Shown here in pieces: positions 1 through 8,246 of a DNA stretch of 64,000 bases. Each line of letters starts with the position of its first letter. Positions within the stretch are counted from its first letter, which is position 1. The DNA is from an uncultured Kocuria sp. Lineage in GTDB: Bacteria; Actinomycetota; Actinomycetes; Actinomycetales; Micrococcaceae. The stretch covers positions 33,303-97,302 of the forward strand of contig NZ_CANMRA010000015.1 in NCBI RefSeq assembly GCF_947500125.1, given 5' to 3'. Below the pieces are notes generated by a model. That model was not told the DNA's origin. It made no database searches and saw only the letters and a program-made list of their open reading frames with translations. The translations under genes and the position numbers were made by a program.

Positions 1-487
1 CGGACGGCCGGCTGACGAGGGTGGTGTTGCGCAGGGCCTCGCCCATGTCCATTCGCGCCTTCATGGCCTTCTGCCGTGCGGCCGGGCCGGCGGACCGGCC
101 GCGCCCGCCGGCGCTCGGGCGTTTGGCGGCGCTCGTCGTCCCCGCCTGCTCCGGTGTCGACGGTGACTCCGCATCGTCCGTCCGACTCCCCGGCGCGGTG
201 GTGGTGCGCCGACGAGCATCCGCCGTCGGTGCCTCCGGTGCGTCCCCTGCCGGGCGCGGCGCGCCGTCACTGGGGGAACTCACGGCCGGCGTGTCGTGTC
301 CCGCCCCGGAATGCTCCGTTTCACGTGAAACACGGTCTCCCGACGCGCTGCTCTGCGGTGCCTCGGCGGTGTCCTGAGCCGGGGGAGCGCCGGCCGGCGG
401 CTCCTCCCGGTCGGCGGTCTCCGTCGCGGGCGCGCTCGGAATGAGCGCCCCCAGTCCTCGTCCCAGACCACGTCGTCGTTCGCTCAC
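1..487 (-). CDS. parB: Chromosome partition protein ParB, 5' part (runs off the window)
   Basis: ParB is the CTP-dependent clamp that loads at parS and spreads to organise the origin region. The predicted GTG start at 487 gives VSERRRGLGRGLGALIPSAP; the RRGLGRGLGALIP element is the ParA-stimulating N-terminus typical of ParB. GAGAGG lies about 7 nt upstream. The remaining visible 140 or so residues are rich in Pro, Ala, Thr, Glu and Asp and look disordered; the ParB/Srx core domain has not begun by the window edge. A parS site lies inside the gene at 317-332. parA is upstream in the same direction, with a hairpin between them. The name is secure from the N-terminal motif and the context with parA, but the DNA-binding domain is not visible. 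Confidence 0.88.
   Translation of the reverse strand, partial: MSERRRGLGRGLGALIPSAPATETADREEPPAGAPPAQDTAEAPQSSASGDRVSRETEHSGAGHDTPAVSSPSDGAPRPAGDAPEAPTADARRRTTTAPGSRTDDAESPSTPEQAGTTSAAKRPSAGGRGRSAGPAARQKAMKARMDMGEALRNTTLVSRPS
317..332. other. parS centromere site inside parB
   Basis: CGTTTCACGTGAAACA matches the parS consensus TGTTNCACGTGAAACA at 15 of 16 positions; the central 14 bases are a perfect palindrome. In the parB frame it encodes Arg-Val-Ser-Arg-Glu-Thr. ParB binding is inferred from family knowledge. Confidence 0.88.
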
Positions 488-550
488 GGTGTTCCTCTCC
501 CTCGCCCGGCAATCCGGACAATTCTAGCCGAGCGTCGTGTTCCGACGTGA

Positions 551-566
551 CGTTTCACGTGGAACG
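551..566. other. Degenerate parS-like site between parA and parB
   Basis: CGTTTCACGTGGAACG keeps the CACGTG core and the left arm but has two right-arm mismatches against CGTTTCACGTGAAACA and is not a full palindrome. It lies between the parA terminator and the parB start. It may be a weak ParB site or a decayed copy. Confidence 0.45.
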
Positions 567-605
567 GTGCGGTGCCGCGGGGACGTTCCGGGGCGCCGAC
601 AGCAC

Positions 606-635
606 GACGCCCGCCTCCCGTAGGAGGCGGGCGTC
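606..635 (-). terminator. Hairpin between parA and parB
   Basis: Perfect 13-bp stem GACGCCCGCCTCC / GGAGGCGGGCGTC with a four-base CGTA loop, starting 28 bp after the parA stop. There is no clear T tract, so termination may be partial. It suggests that parB expression can be uncoupled from parA. Confidence 0.6.
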
Positions 636-663
636 GGACGGGGGAGTGGAGGAGACCGGCCGG

Positions 664-1698
664 TCAGTGCTCGGAGCGCAGAGCGATCTCGGCCGCGGCC
701 TCGAGATAGGACAGCGCTCCCGTGGAACTGGGGTCGTAGCTGATGACGCTCTGCTGGTAGCTCGGCGCCTCCGAGATCCGCACCGAGCGGGGGATCATGG
801 TCTCCAGCACCTCCGAGGGGAAGTGGTTGCGCACCTCCTCGGCCACCTGGGACGCGAGGTTGGTGCGACCGTCGTACATGGTGAGCAGGATGGTCGAGAC
901 CGCGAGGTCGGGGTTGAGATGCTTCTGGATCATCTCGATGTTCTTGAGCAGCTGGCTGAGTCCCTCGAGCGCGTAGTACTCGCACTGGATGGGGATCAGC
1001 ACCTCGGTGGCCGCCACGAACGCGTTGAGGGTCAGGAGCCCGAGACTCGGCGGGCAGTCGATGAAGACGTAGTCCAGGCGAGGCAGTCCGTCCGCCTCCC
1101 GCTGGCGCGCGTAGGCCTCCAGTGCCCTGCGGAGCCGGTGCTCGCGCGCGACCATGGACACGAGCTCGATCTCCGCGCCGGCCAGATCGATGGTGGCCGG
1201 GACGACCCAGAGGTTCTCCGCTTCGGCGGACGGCTTCACCACGTCGGCGATGGGCATCTCGTCGATGAGCACGTCGTAGGTGCTGTCGACCTCGGAACTG
1301 TGCTCCACCCCGAGAGCCGTCGACGCGTTGCCCTGCGGGTCGTTGTCGATCACGAGCACGTTCTGTCCCTGCCGGGCCAGGGCCACGGCGAGGTTCACCG
1401 AGGTGCTGGTCTTGCCCACGCCGCCCTTCTGGTTGCTGATCGTGAAGATCCGCGTTGCGGCGGGCTTCTCCAGCTGGACCTTCTTCAGCCTGGCGCGTCG
1501 CCTGGTCTCCTCCACGAGCTTCCTCCCCAGCGGCGTGTCCTCCGCCATCGTTGTGGTCATCTTGGGCAGCTGTCCGTCCGTTTCACGTGAAACACGAGTA
1601 CCCCGGTCAGGAACAACCTTGATCGATTGATCAAGCGGATCGGGGGGAAACTCGGCGTCGAAGCCTCTCGGACTTCCCGCGCCGTCGTCGATCGGCAT
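664..1698 (-). CDS. parA: Chromosome partition ATPase ParA (Soj)
   Basis: ParA is the deviant-Walker ATPase that moves ParB-parS complexes apart by dynamic nucleoid binding. The 344-residue product has the P-loop KGGVGKTSTS at about residues 91-100, the Walker A' segment VLVIDNDPQGN, and FIDCPPSLGLLTLNAF. The start is ATG 1698 (MPIDDGAG), with GGGAAGG about 12 nt upstream; the frame stays open further upstream but loses conservation there. Initiation at the internal MTTTMAED cannot be excluded. The first 80 residues form a variable extension that contains the parS-encoded RVSRET. The gene lies downstream of rsmG in the same direction, with a gap of about 190 bp, and is followed by a hairpin. 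Confidence 0.95.
   Translation of the reverse strand: MPIDDGAGSPRGFDAEFPPDPLDQSIKVVPDRGTRVSRETDGQLPKMTTTMAEDTPLGRKLVEETRRRARLKKVQLEKPAATRIFTISNQKGGVGKTSTSVNLAVALARQGQNVLVIDNDPQGNASTALGVEHSSEVDSTYDVLIDEMPIADVVKPSAEAENLWVVPATIDLAGAEIELVSMVAREHRLRRALEAYARQREADGLPRLDYVFIDCPPSLGLLTLNAFVAATEVLIPIQCEYYALEGLSQLLKNIEMIQKHLNPDLAVSTILLTMYDGRTNLASQVAEEVRNHFPSEVLETMIPRSVRISEAPSYQQSVISYDPSSTGALSYLEAAAEIALRSEH
1579..1594. other. parS centromere site in the parA 5' region
   Basis: CGTTTCACGTGAAACA is identical to the 16-mer inside parB and matches parS at 15 of 16 positions. It lies in the N-terminal coding part of parA and again reads RVSRET in frame. If parA starts instead at the internal ATG downstream, this parS would be in the 5' leader. 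Confidence 0.88.
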
Positions 1699-1884
1699 CT
1701 GACTGCGCACCTTCCCGGTTCGTCTCGAACTCGTTCCGTCGGAGCACGCCTCCCGTGGGGGAGGGGTGCCTGGGGCCGCGCCGCAGGTCAGGTCGCCGTC
1801 GACCCGGGGCCGAGTTCGGCGCCCCGCCCGTGGCACACTCCTCCCAGCCTACCGCCGTCACCGGCCGCAGCCGGCGGCGGCGTC

Positions 1885-2556
1885 TCAGAGCCGGACGCGG
1901 ACCACCGTGGTCGGCTCCTCGAGCAGTCCCTCCCCGGCCGTCACGATCTCGGTGGACCGGGCGCCCAGACGGTCCAGTTTCTTCTGCGCCCTGCGCACCT
2001 CGTCCGCCGCGGACCGCCCCTTGAGGGCGAGGAGCTCGCCCGTGCCTCGCAGCAGCGGCAGCGTGATGTCCACGAGGCCCACGAGCGCCGAGACCGCCCG
2101 GGCGGTGACCACGTCCACCTCGCCGACCTCCTCCTTGGCCTGCTCCGCCCGGGCCCGCAGCACCCGCACGTTCGTGAGCCCGAGGTCGGCCACGACCTCG
2201 TCCAGCCACTGCACGCGCCGCTCCAGCGGCTCGATGAGGGTGATCCGCAGGTCCGGGCGGGCGAGGGCGAGGCACAGGCCCGGCAGGCCCGCCCCCGAGC
2301 CGACGTCCGCCACGCGGGCGTCCGGGGCGATGTGCTCCTCCACCACGGCACAGTTGAGCACGTGGCGGCTCCAGAGCCGGGGGACCTCACGGGGGCCGAT
2401 GAGTCCCCGGACGATGCCCGAGGACGCCAGGTGCGCCACGTAGCGCTCCGCCAGGGGGAGCCGCTCGCCGAACAGCTGCTCCGCCGCGCGCCGCTCCCGG
2501 TCGTCCGGGACGGGAGGGTCCTGCGGGGCGGGGGAGGGGCGCTGGTCCTCGGACAT
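1885..2556 (-). CDS. rsmG: 16S rRNA (guanine527-N7)-methyltransferase RsmG
   Basis: RsmG (GidB) methylates N7 of G527 in the 530 loop of 16S rRNA using S-adenosylmethionine; its loss is a known route to low-level streptomycin resistance. The 223-residue product has the SAM-binding motif VADVGSGAGLPG at about residues 82-93 and the family sequence VTARAVSAL further on. The ATG at 2556 overlaps the jag stop by one base (TGATG), which indicates coupled translation. It sits in the conserved jag-rsmG-parA-parB order. Confidence 0.95.
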   Translation of the reverse strand: MSEDQRPSPAPQDPPVPDDRERRAAEQLFGERLPLAERYVAHLASSGIVRGLIGPREVPRLWSRHVLNCAVVEEHIAPDARVADVGSGAGLPGLCLALARPDLRITLIEPLERRVQWLDEVVADLGLTNVRVLRARAEQAKEEVGEVDVVTARAVSALVGLVDITLPLLRGTGELLALKGRSAADEVRRAQKKLDRLGARSTEIVTAGEGLLEEPTTVVRVRL

Positions 2557-3218
2557 CAGCCCTGCGGAACGGACACGACGATGTGCCGTGCCGCCCCTTC
2601 GCCCTCGGACTCGCTGACCAGACCTTCCTCGGCGACCACGTCGTGCACGATCTTGCGCTCGTAGGCGGACAGGGGGTCGAGGTGCACCCGCTCCCCGCTC
2701 TCCCGGGCCTCGCGCGCGGCGGAGCGTGCCAGCTCCTGGAGCTCGCCCGCCCGGCGGCGGCGGTAGCCGCCGATGTCCAGGACGAGGCGGGAGCGGCGGT
2801 CGGTGGCGGCGAGGACGGAGAGCCGCAGGAGCTCCTGGAGGGCCTCGAGGACCTCCCCGTCCTCGCCGACCAGCACCGAGAGGCTCTCGTCGTCGTCCCC
2901 GTCGGCCACGACCGACAGATAGGTGCGACCGTCGCGGACCTCGATGTCGATGTCGCCGTCGAGGTCGGCCGTGTCCAGCAGCTCCTCGAGGTAGTCGGCG
3001 GCGATCTCGCCCTCCTCCTCGAGCGGGTCGGCCGCGGTGCCGCCCTCGCCGTCGCGGCGGCCGGCGGGATCGTGCTCGGACTCCGGGCGGTCGGCGCTCC
3101 GGGCCTCGGCCGCCCGCGGCACGGCGGTCTCAGTCGGCACGCCGCGCCCGGCGTCGTCGCCCGGCGTGGGGTGCTGCACGTCGTCGGCGTCCTGGGTGGT
3201 CTGCCGGATGTCGGTCAT
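2556..3218 (-). CDS. jag: R3H/KH-domain RNA-binding protein Jag (KhpB)
   Basis: Jag/KhpB is a cytosolic single-strand nucleic-acid-binding protein encoded beside yidC in most Gram-positive bacteria. Start ATG 3218 (MTDIRQTT) is preceded by AGGAG at 6-7 nt spacing, giving 220 residues. The first 75 or so residues are acidic and low complexity, followed by a KH-type segment and a C-terminal R3H segment around DPLSAYERKIVHDVV. It lies 85 bp downstream of yidC and shares one base with rsmG. The in-frame stretch upstream of 3218 is Arg/Pro-rich spacer and is not counted. Confidence 0.9.
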   Translation of the reverse strand: MTDIRQTTQDADDVQHPTPGDDAGRGVPTETAVPRAAEARSADRPESEHDPAGRRDGEGGTAADPLEEEGEIAADYLEELLDTADLDGDIDIEVRDGRTYLSVVADGDDDESLSVLVGEDGEVLEALQELLRLSVLAATDRRSRLVLDIGGYRRRRAGELQELARSAAREARESGERVHLDPLSAYERKIVHDVVAEEGLVSESEGEGAARHIVVSVPQG

Positions 3219-3303
3219 GTCGTCTCCTGGGGCCGTGGAAGCACGGGGCCGGGCACGCCGGCCCCGAGCGGGGAGGGTGTCGAGCCGGATCGACCGGCCG
3301 GGG

Positions 3304-4290
3304 TCATCGCGCCTGTTTCCGCTTCGCCTGCTGCCTCTGGCGCTTCTTGCCGACCGGCTGCTGGCGCTGCCCGGCGGCGGCGCGGGCACGCTGCTCCTCG
3401 ACCTCGGCCTCGTGCTCCTCCTGGGTCTTGCCGAGCGGGGGGAGACCCTTCGCGGCGCGGCGCTCGTTGAGCTCCTGCTCGGCCTGCGAACCGGGGGTGG
3501 GGTTGTTGCGGATGACCCACCACTGCTGGCCCATGGACCAGAGGTTGGAGACGGTCCAGTAGATGAGGACGCCGATGGGGAAGTTGATGCCGCCGATCGC
3601 GAAGACCAGGGGGAACAGGTACAGCATCATCTGCTGCTGGCGGTACATGGGGGAGGCCTTGGCGGTCTCGCTCATGTTCTTGGCCGTCAGCTGCTTCTGC
3701 GTGAAGAACTGCGAGGCGGACATCGCGATGATCATCACGATGGCCAGGAGGATCGTGGCCACGTGGTTGCCGTCGCCCGGGTTGAGCAGCGTGGAGAACA
3801 GCGGGGCCCCGAAGAAGGTCGCCTCGTTGAAGGACTGCACGGTCGGCGCGTCCAGGACGTGCACGCCCTCGCCCGCCGCGGCGGAGCCGGGCACGCCGTT
3901 GAGCACCTGGAACAGCCCGAAGAAGATCGGCATCTGCACCAGGATGGGCAGGCACGCGGAGAAGGGGTTGGAGCCGTGGCTCTTGTACAGCTCCATCTGC
4001 TCCTGGGCCATGGCCTGCCGGGACAGCTGGTCCTTCTTGCCCTTGTACTTGGCCTGGAGCTTCGCCATCTCCGGCTGCAGCTCCTGCATGCCGCGCATGG
4101 ACTTGATCTGCTTGAGGAACAGCGGGATCGTCAGCGTGCGCATGACCAGGGTCAGGCCCACGATGCACAGCACCCAGGTGATGCCCGCGGCGGGATCCAT
4201 CCCGATGGCCGTGAGCAGCTCGTGGAACACCCACAGCACGGCGGAGACGACCCACCTGAAGGGGAAGAGGATCATTTCGAACAGGTTCAT
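3304..4290 (-). CDS. yidC: Membrane protein insertase YidC
   Basis: YidC (Oxa1 family) inserts and folds inner-membrane proteins, alone or with SecYEG. The product has 328 residues and an N-terminal membrane anchor (FRWVVSAVLWVFHELL). A hydrophobic segment precedes MRTLTIPLFLKQIKSMRGM, where the conserved hydrophilic-groove Arg lies, followed by the coiled cytosolic loop (EMAKLQAKYKGKKD) and further membrane spans ending at LIYWTVSNLWSMGQQ. The tail is Lys/Arg/Gln-rich, typical of ribosome-contacting Gram-positive YidC. The start ATG 4290 has AAGGAG about 10 nt upstream and overlaps the yidD stop by four bases. Confidence 0.96.
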   Translation of the reverse strand: MNLFEMILFPFRWVVSAVLWVFHELLTAIGMDPAAGITWVLCIVGLTLVMRTLTIPLFLKQIKSMRGMQELQPEMAKLQAKYKGKKDQLSRQAMAQEQMELYKSHGSNPFSACLPILVQMPIFFGLFQVLNGVPGSAAAGEGVHVLDAPTVQSFNEATFFGAPLFSTLLNPGDGNHVATILLAIVMIIAMSASQFFTQKQLTAKNMSETAKASPMYRQQQMMLYLFPLVFAIGGINFPIGVLIYWTVSNLWSMGQQWWVIRNNPTPGSQAEQELNERRAAKGLPPLGKTQEEHEAEVEEQRARAAAGQRQQPVGKKRQRQQAKRKQAR

Positions 4291-4727
4291 GGGGAAGGCT
4301 CTCCTTGGGCCGCGGGACCGGTGCCCCCGGCGGGGTGGTGCTGGTGGTGCTCGGCAAGGGTGGGATGGTTCAGCAGGACGATCCGGGGAAGGGACGCGAA
4401 GTCGGGGAAGACCCGACCGCCGTCCGGGACCCTGTCGATCCCACCCGCCGCCCAGGGGTGGCAGCGGAGGAGCCTGCGGACGCTGAGGCCCAGGCCGCGC
4501 ACGGCGCCGTGCACCGTGACGGACTCGAGCGCGTAGGCCGAGCAGGAGGGGAAGTACCGGCAGACGTCCCCGTACAGGGGGGAGACGATGGTCCGGTAGA
4601 GCTTGAGACCCGCGATGAGCGCGTTCTGCGGCAGGAACCACAGGACCTGCCACGCCGACGCCGGGCGGACGAACTCGTGGGGAGCCGCGGCCAGGAGGTC
4701 CTCGGGCGCGTGAGCGTGCTCGCTCAT
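4287..4727 (-). CDS. yidD: Membrane protein insertion efficiency factor YidD
   Basis: YidD is a small membrane-associated protein thought to help YidC-dependent insertion. The 146-residue product contains the family core LYRTIVSPLYGDVCRYFPSC, with its conserved cysteines, and later RRLLRCHPWAAGG. It is longer than the usual 70-100 residues because of an N-terminal extension of about 40 residues and a His/Pro-rich tail. The start ATG 4727 overlaps the rnpA stop by four bases, and the stop overlaps the yidC start by four, so rnpA-yidD-yidC is translationally coupled. Confidence 0.93.
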   Translation of the reverse strand: MSEHAHAPEDLLAAAPHEFVRPASAWQVLWFLPQNALIAGLKLYRTIVSPLYGDVCRYFPSCSAYALESVTVHGAVRGLGLSVRRLLRCHPWAAGGIDRVPDGGRVFPDFASLPRIVLLNHPTLAEHHQHHPAGGTGPAAQGEPSP

Positions 4728-5134
4728 GACTCCGGCTCCTCCCGTGCGGGTCGTCGGTCTTCTGCGGTGGTCGTCCCGGCGGTCCCGGGAACCCCGGCCC
4801 GCGCGGACGCCGTCCGCCACGCCTTCGCGTAGTCGGCGGCCAGCTCCGGCCAGTCCGCGCGGGAGGCCGGCGGCAGCGCACGCACCACGACGTCGTAACC
4901 GTACGGGAGCTGCCTGACCGTGGTCTGGGCGAGCTCCCGGAGGCGTCGCTTCACCTTGTTGCGGCGCACCGCGTTGCCCACGGCCTTCGAGACGACGAAG
5001 CCAAACCGGGCCGGCAGCTCCTCGCCGGTGGGACGCACATAGACGACGACGTTCCGGCGCCCGTTGCGGGCGCCGGAACGCGTGGTGGCCGAGAACTGGA
5101 CCGCGGTCCGGATCCGGTGCTGTTCAGGAAGCAC
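4724..5134 (-). CDS. rnpA: Ribonuclease P protein component
   Basis: RnpA is the protein cofactor of RNase P, which trims tRNA 5' ends. The 136-residue product starts MLPEQHRIRTAVQF and carries the signature AVRRNKVKRRLRE for RNA binding, preceded by ARFGFVVSKAVGNA. The C-terminal 25 residues are a variable tail. It follows rpmH by 102 bp and overlaps yidD by four bases, the conserved rpmH-rnpA-yidD-yidC arrangement. Confidence 0.96.
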   Translation of the reverse strand: MLPEQHRIRTAVQFSATTRSGARNGRRNVVVYVRPTGEELPARFGFVVSKAVGNAVRRNKVKRRLRELAQTTVRQLPYGYDVVVRALPPASRADWPELAADYAKAWRTASARAGVPGTAGTTTAEDRRPAREEPES

Positions 5135-5236
5135 GGTCCCGCTCCTGCGCGGTCGGCGGCTCAGGCGGCTCCGGCACGCCGACGAGCGCCCGCCGCGGGG
5201 CGGTCGTCGGGAGCGCCGGCGCCGACACGGGCCGGC

Positions 5237-5374
5237 TCAGGCGGAGAGCTCGGTGCGGCCCTTGCTGCGGCGGGCGGCGAGGATGGCGCGACCGGCGCGG
5301 GTGCGCATCCGGGCACGGAAGCCGTGCTTCTTGGCGCGACGGCGGTTATTCGGCTGAAAAGTCCGCTTGCTCAC
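5237..5374 (-). CDS. rpmH: 50S ribosomal protein L34
   Basis: This 45-residue, very basic protein starts at GTG 5374: [20 protein letters not shown], then a run of Arg/Ala/Lys ending GRTELSA. It matches L34 along its whole length. It is the first gene of the leftward rpmH-rnpA-yidD-yidC group. A good sigma70-type promoter lies about 150 bp upstream at 5522-5550, on the far side of the spacer shared with dnaA. Confidence 0.97.
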   Translation of the reverse strand: MSKRTFQPNNRRRAKKHGFRARMRTRAGRAILAARRSKGRTELSA

Positions 5375-5521
5375 TGGTTACTCCAAAGGCGTCAGGGTGT
5401 GCGTCCGCCTTCGTGCTCGTCCGCACCGGATCGGCGCGGACGAGGGGGACGGTCACAGCGGTGCTGGTGGATGCGTCCGAGCATGCGGCTGGGCATGGCA
5501 GTGGACACAAAAGACTGTTTC

Positions 5522-5550
5522 ACCCTAGACAACGGGCAGGGGACGGTCAA
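5522..5550 (-). promoter_or_regulatory. Probable rpmH promoter
   Basis: Read leftward, TTGACC (5550-5545) and TAGGGT (5527-5522) are separated by 17 bp, a good -35/-10 pair for a housekeeping sigma factor. It would give a leader of about 140 nt before rpmH. The assignment rests on the pattern only. Confidence 0.65.
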
Positions 5551-5975
5551 ATCGGTGGTGGGTGGCCGCGGGCCCCGACGCCACCGCGGAAGGAGCGGGG
5601 CGGCCGGGGAGGAGCCGTATCGGATGCTGATCGAGTGCTGGACCGGACCCCGGGATGCCCGGCGCCGCTGTGCAGTTCACATCCTACCCACAGCTGTGCA
5701 CGGATCTTCATCACATCCTGTGGAAAACCGGTCCGGCCGCAGCCGCGGAACCGCGCGGATCAGGGCCCGAACTACACGTCTGTAGTTCCCGGAGGGCCTG
5801 GAAAACGGCTATGAACCGGCCTGACGCATGTTCTAGGCTGGCACTCGCGGCTGGCCCCCGACAGCTTTTCCACCGTTGTGAACAACGCTGTGGACAAGAT
5901 CCCCGCCGAGGGGCCGGGACGATCTGTCCACCGCCTCGTCATTCCGACGACATCTCGACGACAGCAGGAGTACGT
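5551..5975. promoter_or_regulatory. dnaA: dnaA upstream region with DnaA-box-like sites
   Basis: No gene is seen here. On the minus strand a perfect TTGTCCACA box lies at 5889-5897, next to a looser TTGTGAACA at about 5875. Several CTGTGNA/TCCACA fragments occur at 5685-5730. This fits DnaA autoregulation of its own promoter, as known in many bacteria. I could not identify a convincing -35/-10 pair for dnaA; TAGGCT near 5834 is only a possible -10. Confidence 0.55.
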
Positions 5976-7616
5976 GTGGGCACGCAGGACAATCAGGCGC
6001 TCAGTGCGCAGTGGGCGGAATGCGTGCAGTACATGTACGAGGACCCCCTGACCACGGGGCGCTACCGGGGGTTCATCTCCCTGGCCCAGCCGCAGGGCCT
6101 CATCGGCACCACGCTGCTCGTCGCGGTCCCCAACGAACTCACCCGTGAGTTCTTCCAGAACCAGATGGCGTCCGTGCTCCGGTCCTCCGTGGGCCGCGCC
6201 TTCAGCCACGAGACGCTCGTGGCCTTCGTCGTGGACGCCGACCTCGAGACCGCTCCCGCGCCGGAGGCCGGGGCCTCGGCCCCCACCGCGGCCCTGCCCC
6301 CGATCAGCGAGCTCGAGGCCGAGCGCAACCGCACCGACCTGCCCGCGCGGGTCGACCACGCCGACACCGCCGACGCGGTGGACGTCGACCGGCGGAGCGC
6401 GGGCCTCGACCAGCAGCCCGTGGGGCTCACGGCTCCGCCCGTGGAGCCGGCGCCCCGTTCCGCCCTGGGCACCGCCGACCGGACCCTGCCGCCGCCGCGG
6501 GACCCGCAGGCCGCGCCGCCGCGCCGCCCCGTGCAGGACACCGGCACCGCTCCTGCCGTGGTGGGGGAGTGGGACAGCTCCGCGCGGCTGAACCCCAAGT
6601 ACGTCTTCGACTCGTTCGTGATCGGCCAGTCGAACCGGTTCGCCCACGCGGCGGCGTTCGCGGTGGCCGAGACGCCGGCCAAGGCCTACAACCCCCTCTT
6701 CATCTACGGGGAGTCCGGACTGGGCAAGACGCACCTGCTCCACGCGATCGGCCACTACGCCAAGCGCCTCTACCCCCAGGTACGGGTGCGCTACGTGAAC
6801 TCGGAGGAGTTCACCAACGACTTCATCAACTCGATCCGCGACGACGAGGGCTCCTCCTTCAAGGAGATCTACCGCAACGTGGACATGCTGCTGATCGACG
6901 ACATCCAGTTCCTCGCGGGCAAGGAGCACACGCAGGAGGAGTTCTTCCACACCTTCAACGCGCTGCACAACCACGAGAAGCAGATCGTGATCACTTCCGA
7001 CATGCCGCCCAAGCAGCTCACCGGCTTCGCCGAGCGCATGCGCTCCCGCTTCGAGTGGGGCCTGATCACCGACGTCCAGCCCCCGGAGCTCGAGACCCGC
7101 ATCGCGATCCTGCGCAAGAAGGCCACGAGCGAGGGCATGGACGCCCCCGACGACGTGCTCGAGTACATCGCCTCCCACATCTCCACCAACATCCGCGAGC
7201 TCGAGGGCGCCCTGATCCGCGTCACCGCGTTCGCCTCGCTGAACAAGCAGTCGGTGGACCTGCCCCTGGCCGAGCTGGTGCTCAAGGACCTCATCACCGA
7301 CGACGGCGCGCAGGAGATCACCGCCGCCTCGATCCTGGCCCAGACCGCGGTGTACTTCGACATCAGCCTCGAGGAGCTCAAGAGCAAGTCCCGCACCCGC
7401 ACCCTGGTCACGGCCCGGCAGATCGCGATGTACCTGCTGCGCGAGCTCACCGACATGTCCTTGCCGAAGATCGGCCAGGAGCTCGGCGGGCGCGACCACA
7501 CCACGGTGATGCACGCGGACCGCAAGATCCGGACCCTGATGGCCGAGCGGCGGCAGATCTTCAACCAGGTCACCGAGCTGACGAACCGGATCAAGCAGCA
7601 GCAGCGCGAGGGCTGA
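5976..7616 (+). CDS. dnaA: Chromosomal replication initiator DnaA
   Basis: DnaA binds 9-mer boxes at oriC, forms an ATP-dependent filament and opens the DNA. The GTG start at 5976 ([13 protein letters not shown]) follows AGGAG with a 5-nt spacer; the frame is open back to 5655 but that part has no DnaA character. The product has 546 residues: domain I (residues 1-90), a long Pro/Ala/Asp-rich domain II linker (about 90-205), and the AAA+ core with Walker [10 protein letters not shown] near residue 245 and [11 protein letters not shown] near 305. Domain IV carries the box-recognition signature [15 protein letters not shown] near residue 504. A T-rich hairpin follows the stop. Confidence 0.98.
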   Translation: MGTQDNQALSAQWAECVQYMYEDPLTTGRYRGFISLAQPQGLIGTTLLVAVPNELTREFFQNQMASVLRSSVGRAFSHETLVAFVVDADLETAPAPEAGASAPTAALPPISELEAERNRTDLPARVDHADTADAVDVDRRSAGLDQQPVGLTAPPVEPAPRSALGTADRTLPPPRDPQAAPPRRPVQDTGTAPAVVGEWDSSARLNPKYVFDSFVIGQSNRFAHAAAFAVAETPAKAYNPLFIYGESGLGKTHLLHAIGHYAKRLYPQVRVRYVNSEEFTNDFINSIRDDEGSSFKEIYRNVDMLLIDDIQFLAGKEHTQEEFFHTFNALHNHEKQIVITSDMPPKQLTGFAERMRSRFEWGLITDVQPPELETRIAILRKKATSEGMDAPDDVLEYIASHISTNIRELEGALIRVTAFASLNKQSVDLPLAELVLKDLITDDGAQEITAASILAQTAVYFDISLEELKSKSRTRTLVTARQIAMYLLRELTDMSLPKIGQELGGRDHTTVMHADRKIRTLMAERRQIFNQVTELTNRIKQQQREG

Positions 7617-7637
7617 GCACGACCTCACCCACCCCTG

Positions 7638-7668
7638 AAGGGCCCGGCGGACTCCCGCCGGGCCCTTT
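7638..7668 (+). terminator. dnaA rho-independent terminator
   Basis: Stem AAGGGCCCGGCGG / CCGCCGGGCCCTT with loop ACTC, followed by TT; it starts about 20 bp after the dnaA stop. This is the clearest intrinsic terminator in the origin region. Confidence 0.85.
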
Positions 7669-8246
7669 TCGTGTAGTTCGTCCACAGGCTCCGCCCGCGG
7701 GATCCCGGGCCCGCCGGCACTCCTCTGCACAGGAGATCCGTCCCTGTGGAGCGCCTGTGCACAGGACAGAACCCACACCTGTGGATAAAATTGTGGAATT
7801 CCCGGTCCGATCGGTGGAGAACCTCGGTACAACTCCGGGGAGGGCTGTGGAACCCGCGGAACCACGCGGATCTCGTCCACCGGCTGCCGTCGTTCCGGTG
7901 GACCGCGAACCACAGGAACTCAACAGGCCCGAACCGCCCAGGGCTTGGCCGAGAGGCAGTTATCCACAGATTCCACAGCGGTTATTAACACTCCCATCCT
8001 TAAAGAGAGATCCGGCCAAACAACAAGAATCCTGGAGCCCCGACCCCGTCCGGGCCGTTCCGGACGCCCGAACCACAAGAAAGCCGCCACGGGGCGGCCG
8101 AATGGCCGTCCCGTGAAACGGACCGATACGATGCAGAGGGCGAAGACCCGTCCGCACCGGCTGCACCTCACGGCGCAGCCGGCACCGGTTCCTCCCGGGA
8201 TCGTGGCTCCGCCCTCCTTGCTCACACTGAAAGGCAGCAACCTCTC
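7669..8246. other. oriC: Chromosomal replication origin oriC (dnaA-dnaN spacer)
   Basis: This 578-bp non-coding stretch sits where actinobacterial origins usually lie. It contains perfect DnaA boxes at 7780-7788 (TTATCCACA on the minus strand) and 7960-7968 (TTATCCACA on the plus strand). Many one- or two-mismatch relatives are present, for example TCGTCCACA at 7678-7686, TCGTCCACC near 7872 and TGTGGAACC near 7846. Immediately right of the last box, the sequence turns AT-rich (GTTATTAAC at 7981-7989, then CTTAAAGAGAG and CCAAACAACAAG up to about 8030), a likely unwinding element. The region ends just before dnaN. Box count and orientation were read by eye. Confidence 0.88.

Noticed and set aside
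5655..5975. N-terminal extension of DnaA to 5655
   Set aside because: The upstream in-frame part has no DnaA-like residues and spans probable DnaA boxes; GTG 5976 has a good ribosome-binding site and matches family N-termini.
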